This document shows positions 1-9,265 of a stretch of 64,000 bases of DNA, piece after piece; within the stretch, counting starts at the first letter, position 1, and every line of letters starts with the position of its first letter. Source of the stretch: CAXBES01 sp963974915 (lineage in GTDB: Bacteria; Bacteroidota; Bacteroidia; Flavobacteriales; Flavobacteriaceae). The position numbers were made by a program, and so were the translations under genes. The stretch spans positions 132,386-196,385 of the forward strand of contig CAXBES010000006.1 of the NCBI GenBank assembly GCA_963974915.1. Direction: 5' to 3'. Below the pieces are notes generated by a model. It had not been told where the DNA came from. It ran no database searches and worked only from the letters and a program-made list of their open reading frames with translations.

Positions 1-1170
1 GATTACCTTCGTTACATAGGCGCTAATAATCAAACAGCCAAAGAGATAAAGCTATTCGGCTTAACCGATTTTATTGCAAAAAGATTCAAAAGCTTATCTG
101 ATAAATATTACGAACTCAATAAAAAACTTTCTGTAAATCAGTCTATTTATGGCTTTGTTTTTAACATTATTGGTACGATTTCTTATTATGGCGCCTATGT
201 TTTTATCATTTTTAGGGTATTGAGTGGTGTAATCACCCTGGGAGAATTGACCTTCTTATCCGGCTCCTTTAACAGGCTAAGGAACAATTTACAAGGCTTT
301 TTTACGCGCTTTACACGAATTTCGGAAAGTGCACTATATCTTCAGGATTACTTCGATTTTATAGATATAAATGTTGAAGAAACCCGAACCAAAGTAAATA
401 AACTTCCCGACAAAATTCTTGAGGGTTTTGAGTTTAAAAATGTTCATTTTGCGTATCCCGGGAGTGACAAAACGGTATTAAAAGGAGTAAGTTTTAAGCT
501 TAAAGCTGGAGAAAAAATGGGTTTTGTAGGACAAAATGGAGCGGGAAAAACCACATTGATAAAGCTTATTCTAAGGTTTTATGAGCCAACAGAAGGTGAG
601 ATTTTGTTAGATGGCATTAATATTAATACTTTCGATAAGGATAAATACAGACATAGATTCGGAGTTATTTTTCAGGATTTCTTCCGTTACGAATTCAGTA
701 TTAGGGAAAATATCGCTGTAGGAAACATAGCCGAATTATTCAATGATGAAAAAATAAATTACGCTGCTTCAAAAAGTTTAGCCAATGAAATAATTTCAGA
801 AATGACTAAAGGGCTCGACCAACAACTGGGAAGAAGGTTTGCTAAAGGGAAAGAGTTAAGTGGTGGCCAATGGCAAAAAATTGCATTAGCTAGAGCTTAT
901 ATGAAAGATGCGGATATAATGATCTTGGATGAACCTACATCGGCTCTTGACGCACAAGCAGAATACGATGTATTTGAACGATTTATTGGTTTAACGGAAG
1001 GCAAAACCAGTATCATCATTTCTCATAGGTTTAGTACGGTTAGAATGGCAGATAGGATATTGGTTCTGCAAGAAGGAAAGGTACTTGAACTTGGTACTCA
1101 CCAAGAACTTATGGATTCTCCCAAGCTATATGCCGAACTTTTTAAACTGCAAGCTCAGGGTTATAATTAA
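1..1170 (+). CDS. ABC transporter, fused permease/ATPase (3' part)
   Basis: The reading frame is open from the first base of the window, so the gene starts outside it; the first internal TTG at 220 is not the real start. The first ~100 visible residues are the end of a transmembrane domain. A nucleotide-binding domain follows, with Walker A (GQNGAGKTT), signature LSGGQ, Walker B (MILDEPTSALD) and the H-loop histidine (IISHR). This is the half-transporter layout of type I exporters of the MsbA/LmrA type, which dimerise in the inner membrane and export lipids, peptides or drugs. The substrate cannot be read from this part. Ends 37 bases before the next gene on the same strand. Confidence 0.9.
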   Translation, partial: DYLRYIGANNQTAKEIKLFGLTDFIAKRFKSLSDKYYELNKKLSVNQSIYGFVFNIIGTISYYGAYVFIIFRVLSGVITLGELTFLSGSFNRLRNNLQGFFTRFTRISESALYLQDYFDFIDINVEETRTKVNKLPDKILEGFEFKNVHFAYPGSDKTVLKGVSFKLKAGEKMGFVGQNGAGKTTLIKLILRFYEPTEGEILLDGININTFDKDKYRHRFGVIFQDFFRYEFSIRENIAVGNIAELFNDEKINYAASKSLANEIISEMTKGLDQQLGRRFAKGKELSGGQWQKIALARAYMKDADIMILDEPTSALDAQAEYDVFERFIGLTEGKTSIIISHRFSTVRMADRILVLQEGKVLELGTHQELMDSPKLYAELFKLQAQGYN

Positions 1171-1207
1171 AATTGATACATTTATTCTTTAACCAATATT
1201 ATAAAAA

Positions 1208-1666
1208 ATGCAATCGGCAGCGAAAACACCCCAACAATATATTGAAGAATTACCGGAAGAAAGAAAAGAAGTTATTTCTAAACTGAGGCAAACCGTGATC
1301 GATAATCTTCCAGAGGGTTTCAAAGAAACCATGGGTTATGGTATGCTGGCTTATATAGTGCCATTTTCTGCATACCCGGACGGATATCACTGCGATCCAA
1401 AAACTCCCTTACCTTTTTTAAATATTGCATCACAAAAAAACCACATCGCCATTTATCATTCGGGGATATATAGCGATCCTGAACTTTTAGAATGGTTTAC
1501 AACAGAGTATCCAAAACATGTTACCGGCAAACTCGATATGGGTAAAAGCTGTATTCGTTTTAAAAACCCCAAAAAGATTCCGTTTAAACTTCTGGGCGAA
1601 TTATTCACGAAAATGACGGTAGAAGATTGGATAAAACGCTATGAGAGTGTGATAAAAAACCGATGA
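1208..1666 (+). CDS. DUF1801 family protein
   Basis: A 152-residue soluble protein with the pattern of DUF1801/YdhG-like proteins: an N-terminal helix (PQQYIEELPEERKEVISKLRQ), a central MGYGM turn, and a C-terminal segment with MGKSCIRFKNPKKIP. The family has a small alpha/beta fold without an established biochemical role. The start is the only ATG giving a complete domain. Its stop overlaps the next start (ATGA), so the two genes are probably translationally coupled. No signal peptide or membrane segment is visible. Confidence 0.8.
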   Translation: MQSAAKTPQQYIEELPEERKEVISKLRQTVIDNLPEGFKETMGYGMLAYIVPFSAYPDGYHCDPKTPLPFLNIASQKNHIAIYHSGIYSDPELLEWFTTEYPKHVTGKLDMGKSCIRFKNPKKIPFKLLGELFTKMTVEDWIKRYESVIKNR

Positions 1667-2505
1667 AGTATTCAGATTTCGTTTTTAATTATTTTCTGAA
1701 ATGCCCTGAGCTTGATATAACCTCCTTGCTAAAAGTTTCTCCCGACTTAAATCTAGAGCCGTTTCCGTATACTTCTTTTATTACTTCTGAAGAAACCTCA
1801 AACTTGAGTGAGCTTTCTATCAAGATAAACAATATGCTAGGCAAACAGGCGGAAGCGTGTTTTGAAGCTTATTTAGAGAATTGTGATCGATATCACAAAC
1901 TTGTTTCTAATATTCAAATTAATGGAGCGCAAAGTACCATAGGGGAATTAGATTATATTATTTACGATAAAGATTTAAAAGAACTGGTGCATATTGAATT
2001 GGCTTGTAAGTTCTACTTGTTCGATAACAGAGCATCCGGGATGGGATTAAAAAACTGGAAAGGTCCCAATTTAAAAGATTCGTTATACGATAAACTACTT
2101 AAATTAAAAAACCATCAGTTCCCCCTTTTATTGGCTTCAGAAACAATAGATGTACTAAGCACTTTAGGGATCGACCCTGGTAACATTCAGCAACAGCTAT
2201 GTTTAAAAACTTTTCTTTTTATTCCGAAGGGATTTCAGAAAGAACACTTAAATGAATCTTACAGAAGCTGTGTAGTGGGAACCTGGATGAATTACAGCGA
2301 ATTTTTATCCGAAGATGAAAGTGCTATATACGCAATACCAAATAAAAAAGAATGGTTAATTCCTCCAGAGAATATGGAGTCTTGGTATTCATTTTCAGAA
2401 GTAAAAAATTATATAAGTGATGCACTTTCAGCTAAAAGATCTCCCTTAGTATATAAAAAGAAGGCAACAAGTTTTAAAAGGTTCTTTGTGGTTTGGTGGA
2501 AATAA
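1663..2505 (+). CDS. DUF1853 family protein
   Basis: A 280-residue protein matching DUF1853 in its length and its central block around residues 90-120 (GELDYIIYDKDLKELVHIELACKFYL). A conserved acidic residue followed by a strand with E-x-x-x-K resembles a PD-(D/E)XK nuclease core; that comparison is inference. It starts inside the stop of the DUF1801 gene. The C-terminus is basic (KKKATSFKRFF). No signal peptide is seen, so it is probably cytoplasmic. The function is unknown. Confidence 0.7.
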   Translation: MKYSDFVFNYFLKCPELDITSLLKVSPDLNLEPFPYTSFITSEETSNLSELSIKINNMLGKQAEACFEAYLENCDRYHKLVSNIQINGAQSTIGELDYIIYDKDLKELVHIELACKFYLFDNRASGMGLKNWKGPNLKDSLYDKLLKLKNHQFPLLLASETIDVLSTLGIDPGNIQQQLCLKTFLFIPKGFQKEHLNESYRSCVVGTWMNYSEFLSEDESAIYAIPNKKEWLIPPENMESWYSFSEVKNYISDALSAKRSPLVYKKKATSFKRFFVVWWK

Positions 2506-2506
2506 A

Positions 2507-2538
2507 AAACCGCAAGAAAAATAAATTTCCTGCGGTTT
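2507..2538. terminator. Bidirectional terminator hairpin
   Basis: AAACCGCA pairs with TGCGGTTT around an A/T-rich middle whose inner GAAA/TTTC also pairs. It lies in the 57-base space between two convergent genes and probably serves both strands. The flanking U-tracts are weak. Confidence 0.6.
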
Positions 2539-2562
2539 AGTTAGGCTAAAATTTTGTTTAAA

Positions 2563-3000
2563 TTAAGGCTTTAAACGTGCTCTTACTCCTACTTCCGAAC
2601 CAGCTACATGACCGGCACCATCGGCAACTTTCAAGACGATAGCGCCATACTCAACCGGTAAATTTACATTTGTAACAGTAATTGTAAACTCGGCAGTTCG
2701 TGACCCTGCAGGGACAACAAAACTAGCAGGAAGTGTATAATTAGCGGCATCGATCTCTGTAAGCTCAAGATTTGCTTCAACAGGGAAACTTCTGTCCTCT
2801 GAAGAGACATCACTTACATAAACCTCGATTCCTTTTTCTTCAGAATCACCCGGATCAAGCGAAACGTTCTGACTTCCAACAGTACCGGTAAGTCCAACTA
2901 CCGGTAACCGTTCTGTTTCATATTCGTCGTAATCTGTTTCACATGCCGTAAAAGCAACTAGTGAAACAAATGCTAGAATCAATATATATGTTTTTTTCAT
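2563..3000 (-). CDS. SusD-linked surface lipoprotein
   Basis: A 145-residue lipoprotein. The signal peptide ends in a lipobox (AFTAC) and is followed by an acidic stretch (ETDYDEYETE), as in Bacteroidota lipoproteins sent to the cell surface. The mature part reads as one or two beta-sandwich units with alternating strands (SFPVEANLELTEIDAANYTLPASFVVPAGSRTAEFTITV), resembling the DUF1735/DUF4843-type domains of Sus-associated proteins. It is the last gene of the SusC-SusD operon, 18 bases after susD, so a role in binding the imported ligand at the surface is likely. Family assignment is by context and pattern. Confidence 0.65.
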   Translation of the reverse strand: MKKTYILILAFVSLVAFTACETDYDEYETERLPVVGLTGTVGSQNVSLDPGDSEEKGIEVYVSDVSSEDRSFPVEANLELTEIDAANYTLPASFVVPAGSRTAEFTITVTNVNLPVEYGAIVLKVADGAGHVAGSEVGVRARLKP

Positions 3001-3018
3001 AATAATAATTTTTAAAGA

Positions 3019-4446
3019 TTAATAACCAGGATTCTGAACCAAATTAGGGTTAGTATCAAGTGATGTTTGTGAGAAAGGCATCTGGAATTTAACATCCCCT
3101 GCTGGTAAAGATAAATCGGCAGAAGGTGTTCCAGATCCATCAGCAAGATCACCTGTGTTAAGTCTTTCAACTCCTAATCCCCATCTCTTAAGATCTAAGA
3201 ATCTTTGGTATTCGAAAGCGAACTCTAATCTTCTTTCTAAACGGATTGCATCTCTAAGAGCATTCCCTGTTTCTCCATCCGGTGGCGTAGTATAACGTTT
3301 TGTTCTTACTTCGTTAAGAGCAGCAAGCGCTAATGCCGGCTGATTAAGATTAAAATAAGCCTCGGCTCTGTTAAGGGCTGCTTCAGAAGCTCTTAAGATT
3401 TTGTAATCTACCTGACCGTTATTCTGTCCTGCACGTCCAAAAAGTTTTCTGATGGCATTGAAATCTGATCCTCCATTGGAAGCATCAAAAATATAAGCTT
3501 CTTTTCTGATATCATCTGCTGCATACAAATTTACTAATTCGAAAGACGCAACATATTCAGGAAGCAAAGCGTTAGTAGTTCCTTGAGCCCAAGTAATACC
3601 TATCTGATTTCCTAATACTCCTGTTTCATTAGGGATAAAGAAAACAAGACCATCGCGATTAGAATCGTCCCAAATACCAACAAAATTATCTCTACTAGCA
3701 ATAGATGCTGAAACTGCTTCAGCAGCATCGGCTGCAGCTTGCCATTGTCCCATATAAAGGTAAACTCTAGATAGTAAAATATTTACAGCATCACGCCCCA
3801 TTCTACCATCAGGATTATCCTGATTGATCGATAGAGCAGCATCAGTTAGATCTTGTACGATCATATTATATACATCTGCAACGTTGTCTCTTGCTGGTTC
3901 AATTTCAACATCTGCTGTAGTCACATAAGCAACACCAAGGCTACTGTTTGCATCTCCAGATTGTGTTGGAATTTTACCCCAAAAAGAAACTAAGTTAAAA
4001 TGTCCCAATGCTCTAAGAGCTTTTGCCTCAGCAACAATATTATCCTTGTTCTCACCGGTGAAATCTTCAGCAAAAGCTAAAATTTGATTTGCACGGTAAA
4101 TTAAGGAATAACAGTTAGTGTACATGGTAGTCATCGTAAGACTAGGATTGTAATCCCACTCATGTAGATACTGCTTAGTTCTACGTCCTGCCTGAGCTAA
4201 AGTCACGTTGTCTGCAAGTACATCGGGTGCACTTAACATTGAACCATTGTCACTTGAACCGTATATTCCACCTAAAGTAAGAGCAGAGTATGCACCACGA
4301 ATGGCGTTTTCAAAATCCTGTGCTGTATTAAAGGCATTGGCTGTTCCAAACGCATCGTAAGGAACTTGGTTTAAATCATCATCACAGGAAACTAGAGCTC
4401 CCATTAAGAAGATGAGTAATGTAAATTTTATATATATTCTTTTCAT
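3019..4446 (-). CDS. SusD/RagB family nutrient-binding outer-membrane lipoprotein
   Basis: A 475-residue SusD-like lipoprotein. Residues 1-21 are a signal peptide ending in a lipobox (ALVSC), followed by DDDLNQVP, typical of surface-exposed SusD proteins. The N-terminal TPR-like helices (AFNTAQDFENAIRGAYSAL) and the C-terminal block (RLERRLEFAFEYQRFLDLKRWG, ending in FQMPFSQTSLDTNPNLVQNPGY) are diagnostic. SusD acts as a lid over the SusC channel and binds glycan or peptide ligand. It lies 16 bases after susC. No glycosidase or other carbohydrate enzyme is next to it, so the substrate is undetermined. Confidence 0.95.
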   Translation of the reverse strand: MKRIYIKFTLLIFLMGALVSCDDDLNQVPYDAFGTANAFNTAQDFENAIRGAYSALTLGGIYGSSDNGSMLSAPDVLADNVTLAQAGRRTKQYLHEWDYNPSLTMTTMYTNCYSLIYRANQILAFAEDFTGENKDNIVAEAKALRALGHFNLVSFWGKIPTQSGDANSSLGVAYVTTADVEIEPARDNVADVYNMIVQDLTDAALSINQDNPDGRMGRDAVNILLSRVYLYMGQWQAAADAAEAVSASIASRDNFVGIWDDSNRDGLVFFIPNETGVLGNQIGITWAQGTTNALLPEYVASFELVNLYAADDIRKEAYIFDASNGGSDFNAIRKLFGRAGQNNGQVDYKILRASEAALNRAEAYFNLNQPALALAALNEVRTKRYTTPPDGETGNALRDAIRLERRLEFAFEYQRFLDLKRWGLGVERLNTGDLADGSGTPSADLSLPAGDVKFQMPFSQTSLDTNPNLVQNPGY

Positions 4447-4462
4447 GATTATTTTTTTAAAA

Positions 4463-7400
4463 TTAGAAACTTACGTCAACTCCTACTTGATATGACTTTA
4501 TATTAGGATAACTGTATAACGTTAACTCACCTGGTGCTACAGAATTTGTAAATGAAATCGTTTCTCCTGAAGAAAGTCCAACTTCCGGATCTCCATAAAA
4601 CTCAGTAAATGTCAATAAGTTTTGACCAGTAGCATAAATTCTCAATCTACTAAAGAATGAATTCTCTAGAATCTGACTTGGGAATGTGTAAGATAAAGTT
4701 ACATTTCTCATTCTAATATAATCACCTTTCTCCAAGAATCTATCAGAGTTGACATTTGTAATTTCATCTTGGTATAAAGGACTAGGATGAACATCAGTAT
4801 CTCCAGGTTGTTGCCAGTAGTTGAAGGCAGAAACTGCCTGGTTACTATCAACGTTTACACCATCAGAATTCAAGTTAGCACGAACCTGGTTATTGATCCA
4901 GTTTCCTGCCTTGAATACGAAGTCTGTACGTAATCCCCAACCTTTGTACTTAAAGCTAGTGAAAAATCCACCTTCTTTATCGGCGATTGTAGATTTTCCT
5001 TGTAATACACGAGCATCCTCTGCATCAACAAGATCTTGCTGGAATACAGCTTCACCATCTGCATTAAGATACATTGGTCTACCCGAATCCGGATCAACAC
5101 CTGCATAACGCACTAAGTAGTGTTCGTTGATCATTGCTCCTTCACGATACAATATGTTGAACGCGTTTGTAGGTGCAACATCTTCTCCTTCAGGTAATCT
5201 CACGATCTCTGTATCAAGGAAGATAATGTTTCCTCCAAGAGTCCAGGTAAAGTCATTAGTTCTGAAAAGATCTGCCTGAAGCGAAAGTTCAAGACCTCTG
5301 TTTTCAATTTCTCCAAGGTTACCCTGAATCGATCCAACACCAGATTCGTCGGCTTTTGGGATATTAAATAAAAGGTCATCAGTATTTCTAATGAAATAAT
5401 CTACAACCCCTCTTACTCTGCTATTGAATAAGTTATATTCTAAACCGGCGTTAATCGTCGTAGTTGTTTCCCACTTTAATTCCGGGTTTTCAATGTTCTG
5501 TGGAATTGTAGCAGAACCTCCTGGATATGCACCAAACTGAACAGTACCCTGAGCAGCGTAACGTGTTATCCCGGATCTGTTACCCACAGTACCGTAAGAA
5601 CCTCTAAGTTTTAAATCATCTACTGCATCAATATTGAAGAAATTTTCCTTTGCAATATTCCATCCAACACTTCCACTATAGAAAAGACCGTATTGATTGT
5701 CTGCTCCAAAGTTTGAAGATGCATCATAACGAACAGATCCAGAAAGTAAGTATCTCTCATCAAAGTCATAATCTGCAAACACACCATATGATACTAATGC
5801 CAATTTACTTCTTGTTGTATTGAAGTCGGTATTTTCGGCACCGTTGATTTGTGTTGAAAGTAACGGTGAAGGATATCCAATACTTCTTACTAAGTAACCA
5901 TTGGTTTCATTGTAGTTATATTCGAATAAACCTAAAGCACTCAAATTATGACTATTCTTATCAAGATCGTACATAAGTCTGTTACTTACAGTAAGGTCGA
6001 ATCTATATGTTCCTGTATCTAATTTATTTCCAGGAGTATCGGCGTTACCAATTAAACTATCCAGAATTCCACCCGGCTTAGAATAACCGTCTCTTCTGAA
6101 GTTTAAACTATTAATAGAGGTGTTAAATCCATAACTCCAGTTATCTGAGAATCTAACAACTGCATCAACGTTTGCTAATAAGTTATTATTGATATCTCTT
6201 GATGGCTCAGATAAAAGTGCTCCTCTAACGTTAAAGGAAGTACTGGTAGGAGAATAAACAGGGTCTCCGTTTTCATCTAAAACCACATTTCCGAATTCAT
6301 CCAAAACAAATTCTGTTTCGTATGGATTGTAGTCATACATCGCTCTAAATGGATTCTGAACATTGTTTCTATCTCTTGGCTCATCACTTGTAGAACGAGA
6401 GTAAGAAACATTCAATCCTAATGAAAGCCATTCCTTGGCATCAAAATTTACATTCAATCGGGAATTAATTCTTTCGAATCCATCCAATTGATCAATAATT
6501 CCTGTATTTCTATCGTGACCAACAGAGAAGAAGTAATCTACATTTTCGGCTCCACCGGAGACCGAAACATTATTACTTTGAATCTCACCGTTTTTCAGCA
6601 TAAGATCCTGCCAATCTGTTTGGTTGTCAATTAAAAACTGACGCTCCGGACTTCCAGGCTCCGTAGTAACACCCGGTAGTGATGACGCAGCATTCAAACC
6701 AAGAGCATTCATTTCTGCCTCGTATTGTAATTTCTGCTCCGCATCCATAATATCGAAATTCGGATTTACTCTTGATACTGTTCCAAATCGTGAACTAAAG
6801 CTTACTACAGCATCTTTATTTCTGTTACCACTTTTAGTCGTAATCACTACAACACCATTTGCTCCTCTAGATCCATATCTAGCAGTCGTTGCAGCATCCT
6901 TCAAAATAGTAATGTTTTCAATATCTTCATTTGAGATACTTCCAAGGTCTTCTTCTCTAACAGTAGCACCATCCACTATATATAATGGAGAAGATGCACC
7001 AGCTGTTAAGGAACCTGTACCACGAATTCTCACAAATGCTCCTTGTCCCGGCTTACCATTCGCGGCAGTTACCTGAACCCCGGCAGCTTTACCTTGTAAA
7101 AGGTTATCAATACTAGTTGTTGCGGCGAGATCCGAAATTTCGGAAGCAGAAATAGAAACAACAGATGATGTTTGTACAGTTTGATTTCTCTGACTATACC
7201 CCGTAACCACAACTGTCTCTAACATCGCACCAGCGGCCATAGACACATCGATCGTGTTTGCTGCGCCTACCACTTTCTCCTGAGATTCAAAACCGACATA
7301 ACTATAAACTAATGTCTGTCCAACGGTAGCACTAATTTGATAATTTCCATCGAAATCAGATTGTGTTCCTGTACTTGTACCTTTAATAATAACATTGGCA

Positions 7401-7519
7401 CCTGGTAACGGAACTCCAACATCATCAGTGATGGTACCACTAATCTGTTTTTCTTGGGCTAATACTATAGTAATATTAAAAAACATTAGTAATAACCACT
7501 TAACGTAACTTTTTTTCAT
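4463..7519 (-). CDS. SusC/RagA family TonB-linked outer-membrane transporter
   Basis: A 1018-residue TonB-dependent receptor with the SusC layout: signal peptide (residues 1-21), carboxypeptidase-regulatory-like domain (ISGTITDDVGVPLPGANVIIKG, about 26-100), a segment near the TonB box (ETVVVTGYSQ), plug (NLLQGKAAGVQV, SPLYIVDG, about 110-230), and a 22-strand barrel ending in VGVDVSF. It imports a large ligand through the outer membrane with its SusD partner. It is first in the operon and follows a 296-base gap with a long inverted repeat. Length is normal for the family. Confidence 0.96.
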   Translation of the reverse strand: MKKSYVKWLLLMFFNITIVLAQEKQISGTITDDVGVPLPGANVIIKGTSTGTQSDFDGNYQISATVGQTLVYSYVGFESQEKVVGAANTIDVSMAAGAMLETVVVTGYSQRNQTVQTSSVVSISASEISDLAATTSIDNLLQGKAAGVQVTAANGKPGQGAFVRIRGTGSLTAGASSPLYIVDGATVREEDLGSISNEDIENITILKDAATTARYGSRGANGVVVITTKSGNRNKDAVVSFSSRFGTVSRVNPNFDIMDAEQKLQYEAEMNALGLNAASSLPGVTTEPGSPERQFLIDNQTDWQDLMLKNGEIQSNNVSVSGGAENVDYFFSVGHDRNTGIIDQLDGFERINSRLNVNFDAKEWLSLGLNVSYSRSTSDEPRDRNNVQNPFRAMYDYNPYETEFVLDEFGNVVLDENGDPVYSPTSTSFNVRGALLSEPSRDINNNLLANVDAVVRFSDNWSYGFNTSINSLNFRRDGYSKPGGILDSLIGNADTPGNKLDTGTYRFDLTVSNRLMYDLDKNSHNLSALGLFEYNYNETNGYLVRSIGYPSPLLSTQINGAENTDFNTTRSKLALVSYGVFADYDFDERYLLSGSVRYDASSNFGADNQYGLFYSGSVGWNIAKENFFNIDAVDDLKLRGSYGTVGNRSGITRYAAQGTVQFGAYPGGSATIPQNIENPELKWETTTTINAGLEYNLFNSRVRGVVDYFIRNTDDLLFNIPKADESGVGSIQGNLGEIENRGLELSLQADLFRTNDFTWTLGGNIIFLDTEIVRLPEGEDVAPTNAFNILYREGAMINEHYLVRYAGVDPDSGRPMYLNADGEAVFQQDLVDAEDARVLQGKSTIADKEGGFFTSFKYKGWGLRTDFVFKAGNWINNQVRANLNSDGVNVDSNQAVSAFNYWQQPGDTDVHPSPLYQDEITNVNSDRFLEKGDYIRMRNVTLSYTFPSQILENSFFSRLRIYATGQNLLTFTEFYGDPEVGLSSGETISFTNSVAPGELTLYSYPNIKSYQVGVDVSF

Positions 7520-7571
7520 GTGATTTTTTTAAGATTTATACTGAATTGTACTAATAGGTTATGAACAAAAA

Positions 7572-7660
7572 AAGCTTGATGTATTTTCGGCTAATATTTT
7601 TCATTTTTTTTCTTAAATCTATACTCTATATGATTATAATGTTAAGAATACATCAAGCTT
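7572..7660. repeat. Perfect 14-bp inverted repeat in the susC leader
   Basis: AAGCTTGATGTATT at 7572-7585 is the exact reverse complement of AATACATCAAGCTT at 7647-7660, with 61 A/T-rich bases between. It lies 53-141 bases upstream of the susC start, the only clear structure in the 296-base gap 7520-7815. It may be a regulator binding pair or a long leader hairpin. Confidence 0.8.
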
Positions 7661-7815
7661 AATTTGATCGACGGCAAGATAAAAAAAAATTACTGAATAA
7701 TTTTGAGCCAAATTGCGATATATGTTAAATTATCAAAACCTTAAGTTTTCTTTAACATATTAAATAATCGTCAATATTTTTATCGGAATGTTATTAAATT
7801 AAAAACTACTCACTA

Positions 7816-9228
7816 TTAGTCTCTTATACTCGTGACCGTCATTGTGGGTAAATATTTATCCATTAAGTATACTAAACTGGTCATAGTAGCAGCTCCCAAT
7901 TCTAGTTCTCGCTTGTTAACCGCATCGAAAGTATCATTTGCCGCGTGATGGTAATCGAAATATCGCTGTGAATCAGGTCTTAAACCCGCCAAAACAATAG
8001 ATTCATCCTTTAACGGACCAATATCGGCTCCACTACCTCCTTTTTCGAAATAATGGATCAAATAAGGCTTAAACAGCGTTTCCCAGGACTTTATTTCTGC
8101 AAATTTCTCATCGTCACAGTCAAATGAAAACCCTCTAGGCGTGAATCCACCCGAATCACTTTCTAAAGCAAATACGTGCTCCTCATTTTTTAGTTTTGCA
8201 TTCTCCGCATATTGTCGCCCTCCACGTAAACCGTTCTCTTCATTCATAAATAACACCACTCTAATACTGTGTTTAGGTTTATAATTGATTTTCTTCAATA
8301 TTCGCAACACCTCCATAGACTGAACACAACCTGCACCGTCATCGTGGGCACCATCTCCCAGATCCCAGGAATCCAAATGACCTCCAACTACCATATATTT
8401 ATTAGGATATGTACTCCCCGTTATTTCACCTATTACATTATAAGATTGAACATCGGGGAAGGTTTTACAGTTTTGTTTGAAATAGAATTTGAGGGTAGGA
8501 AGCAACTTTAAGGTATTACTTAAAAAATCTGCTCCTTTCGTACTTATAGCGCACGCCGGAATTCTCTCACTTGCGGGAAGGTCTCCATAGCTCATTGCTC
8601 CGGTATGTGGAAAGTCGTCTTTTCTTAAACTCATGGATCTAACTACTATCCCTACGGCTCCAAATTTGGCCGCTTCCATAGCCCCAGAATACCGCTGATC
8701 TACACAACCTCCGTAGGCCTCAAAAGTATGAATAAGATCGGCTTTCATGGGTCTATTAAAAAATACGATCTTCCCTTCTATTCTTTCTCTTCCGTAGCGT
8801 GCCAAATCTTCTATACTCTGAACTTCTACCACTTCAGCCTTTAAACCACCATCCGGCGTTGCAACCGACCCCCCTAAAGCGCAGATATTTGTAACACTCG
8901 TCTTACCCGGACCTGTCTCGATATACGCATATTCAGGAATACCACGTGTCCATTTTGGAACCATCACAGGTTCAAGCCAAACTTTGTCTAGCCCAAGCTT
9001 CTTTAATTCGGTTTCGGTATAATTCACTGCCTTTTCGGCATTAATACTTCCGGAGAGCCTTCCGCCAATATCATTAGATAAATGGTCTAACCAATCATAA
9101 CTCTTACCATTTAATAAAGACATATCGTAAATACTTCGTAGTGTAAGTGAATCGGTCATGGTTTCCGACTGCGAGAAGCTTTCCGAAGCAAAAAGAAAAA
9201 TAAGTATCAAGAAAAGTGTATTTCTCAT
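7816..9228 (-). CDS. Secreted M28 family zinc metallopeptidase
   Basis: A 470-residue exported aminopeptidase/carboxypeptidase Q-like enzyme. Residues 1-19 are a signal peptide (FASESFSQ). A PA-like insert covers about 120-240. The M28 catalytic core shows the zinc ligands and catalytic acid in order: H284 and D286 (GGHLDSWD), D296/D297 (AHDDGAG), E330/E331 (MNEENG), D357 (ALESDSGG), and a C-terminal histidine in DYHHAANDTFD (427-428). It trims amino acids from peptides in the periplasm or outside the cell. It is transcribed toward susC but 296 bases away. Confidence 0.92.
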   Translation of the reverse strand: MRNTLFLILIFLFASESFSQSETMTDSLTLRSIYDMSLLNGKSYDWLDHLSNDIGGRLSGSINAEKAVNYTETELKKLGLDKVWLEPVMVPKWTRGIPEYAYIETGPGKTSVTNICALGGSVATPDGGLKAEVVEVQSIEDLARYGRERIEGKIVFFNRPMKADLIHTFEAYGGCVDQRYSGAMEAAKFGAVGIVVRSMSLRKDDFPHTGAMSYGDLPASERIPACAISTKGADFLSNTLKLLPTLKFYFKQNCKTFPDVQSYNVIGEITGSTYPNKYMVVGGHLDSWDLGDGAHDDGAGCVQSMEVLRILKKINYKPKHSIRVVLFMNEENGLRGGRQYAENAKLKNEEHVFALESDSGGFTPRGFSFDCDDEKFAEIKSWETLFKPYLIHYFEKGGSGADIGPLKDESIVLAGLRPDSQRYFDYHHAANDTFDAVNKRELELGAATMTSLVYLMDKYLPTMTVTSIRD

Positions 9229-9265
9229 TTGTTTGTTTATTATGTTCTGTTAATTCTGAAATAAA

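Noticed and set aside
2563..7519. Polysaccharide utilisation locus
   Set aside because: SusC, SusD and a lipoprotein are present, but there is no glycosidase, lyase or sulphatase nearby, so the substrate may not be a glycan.
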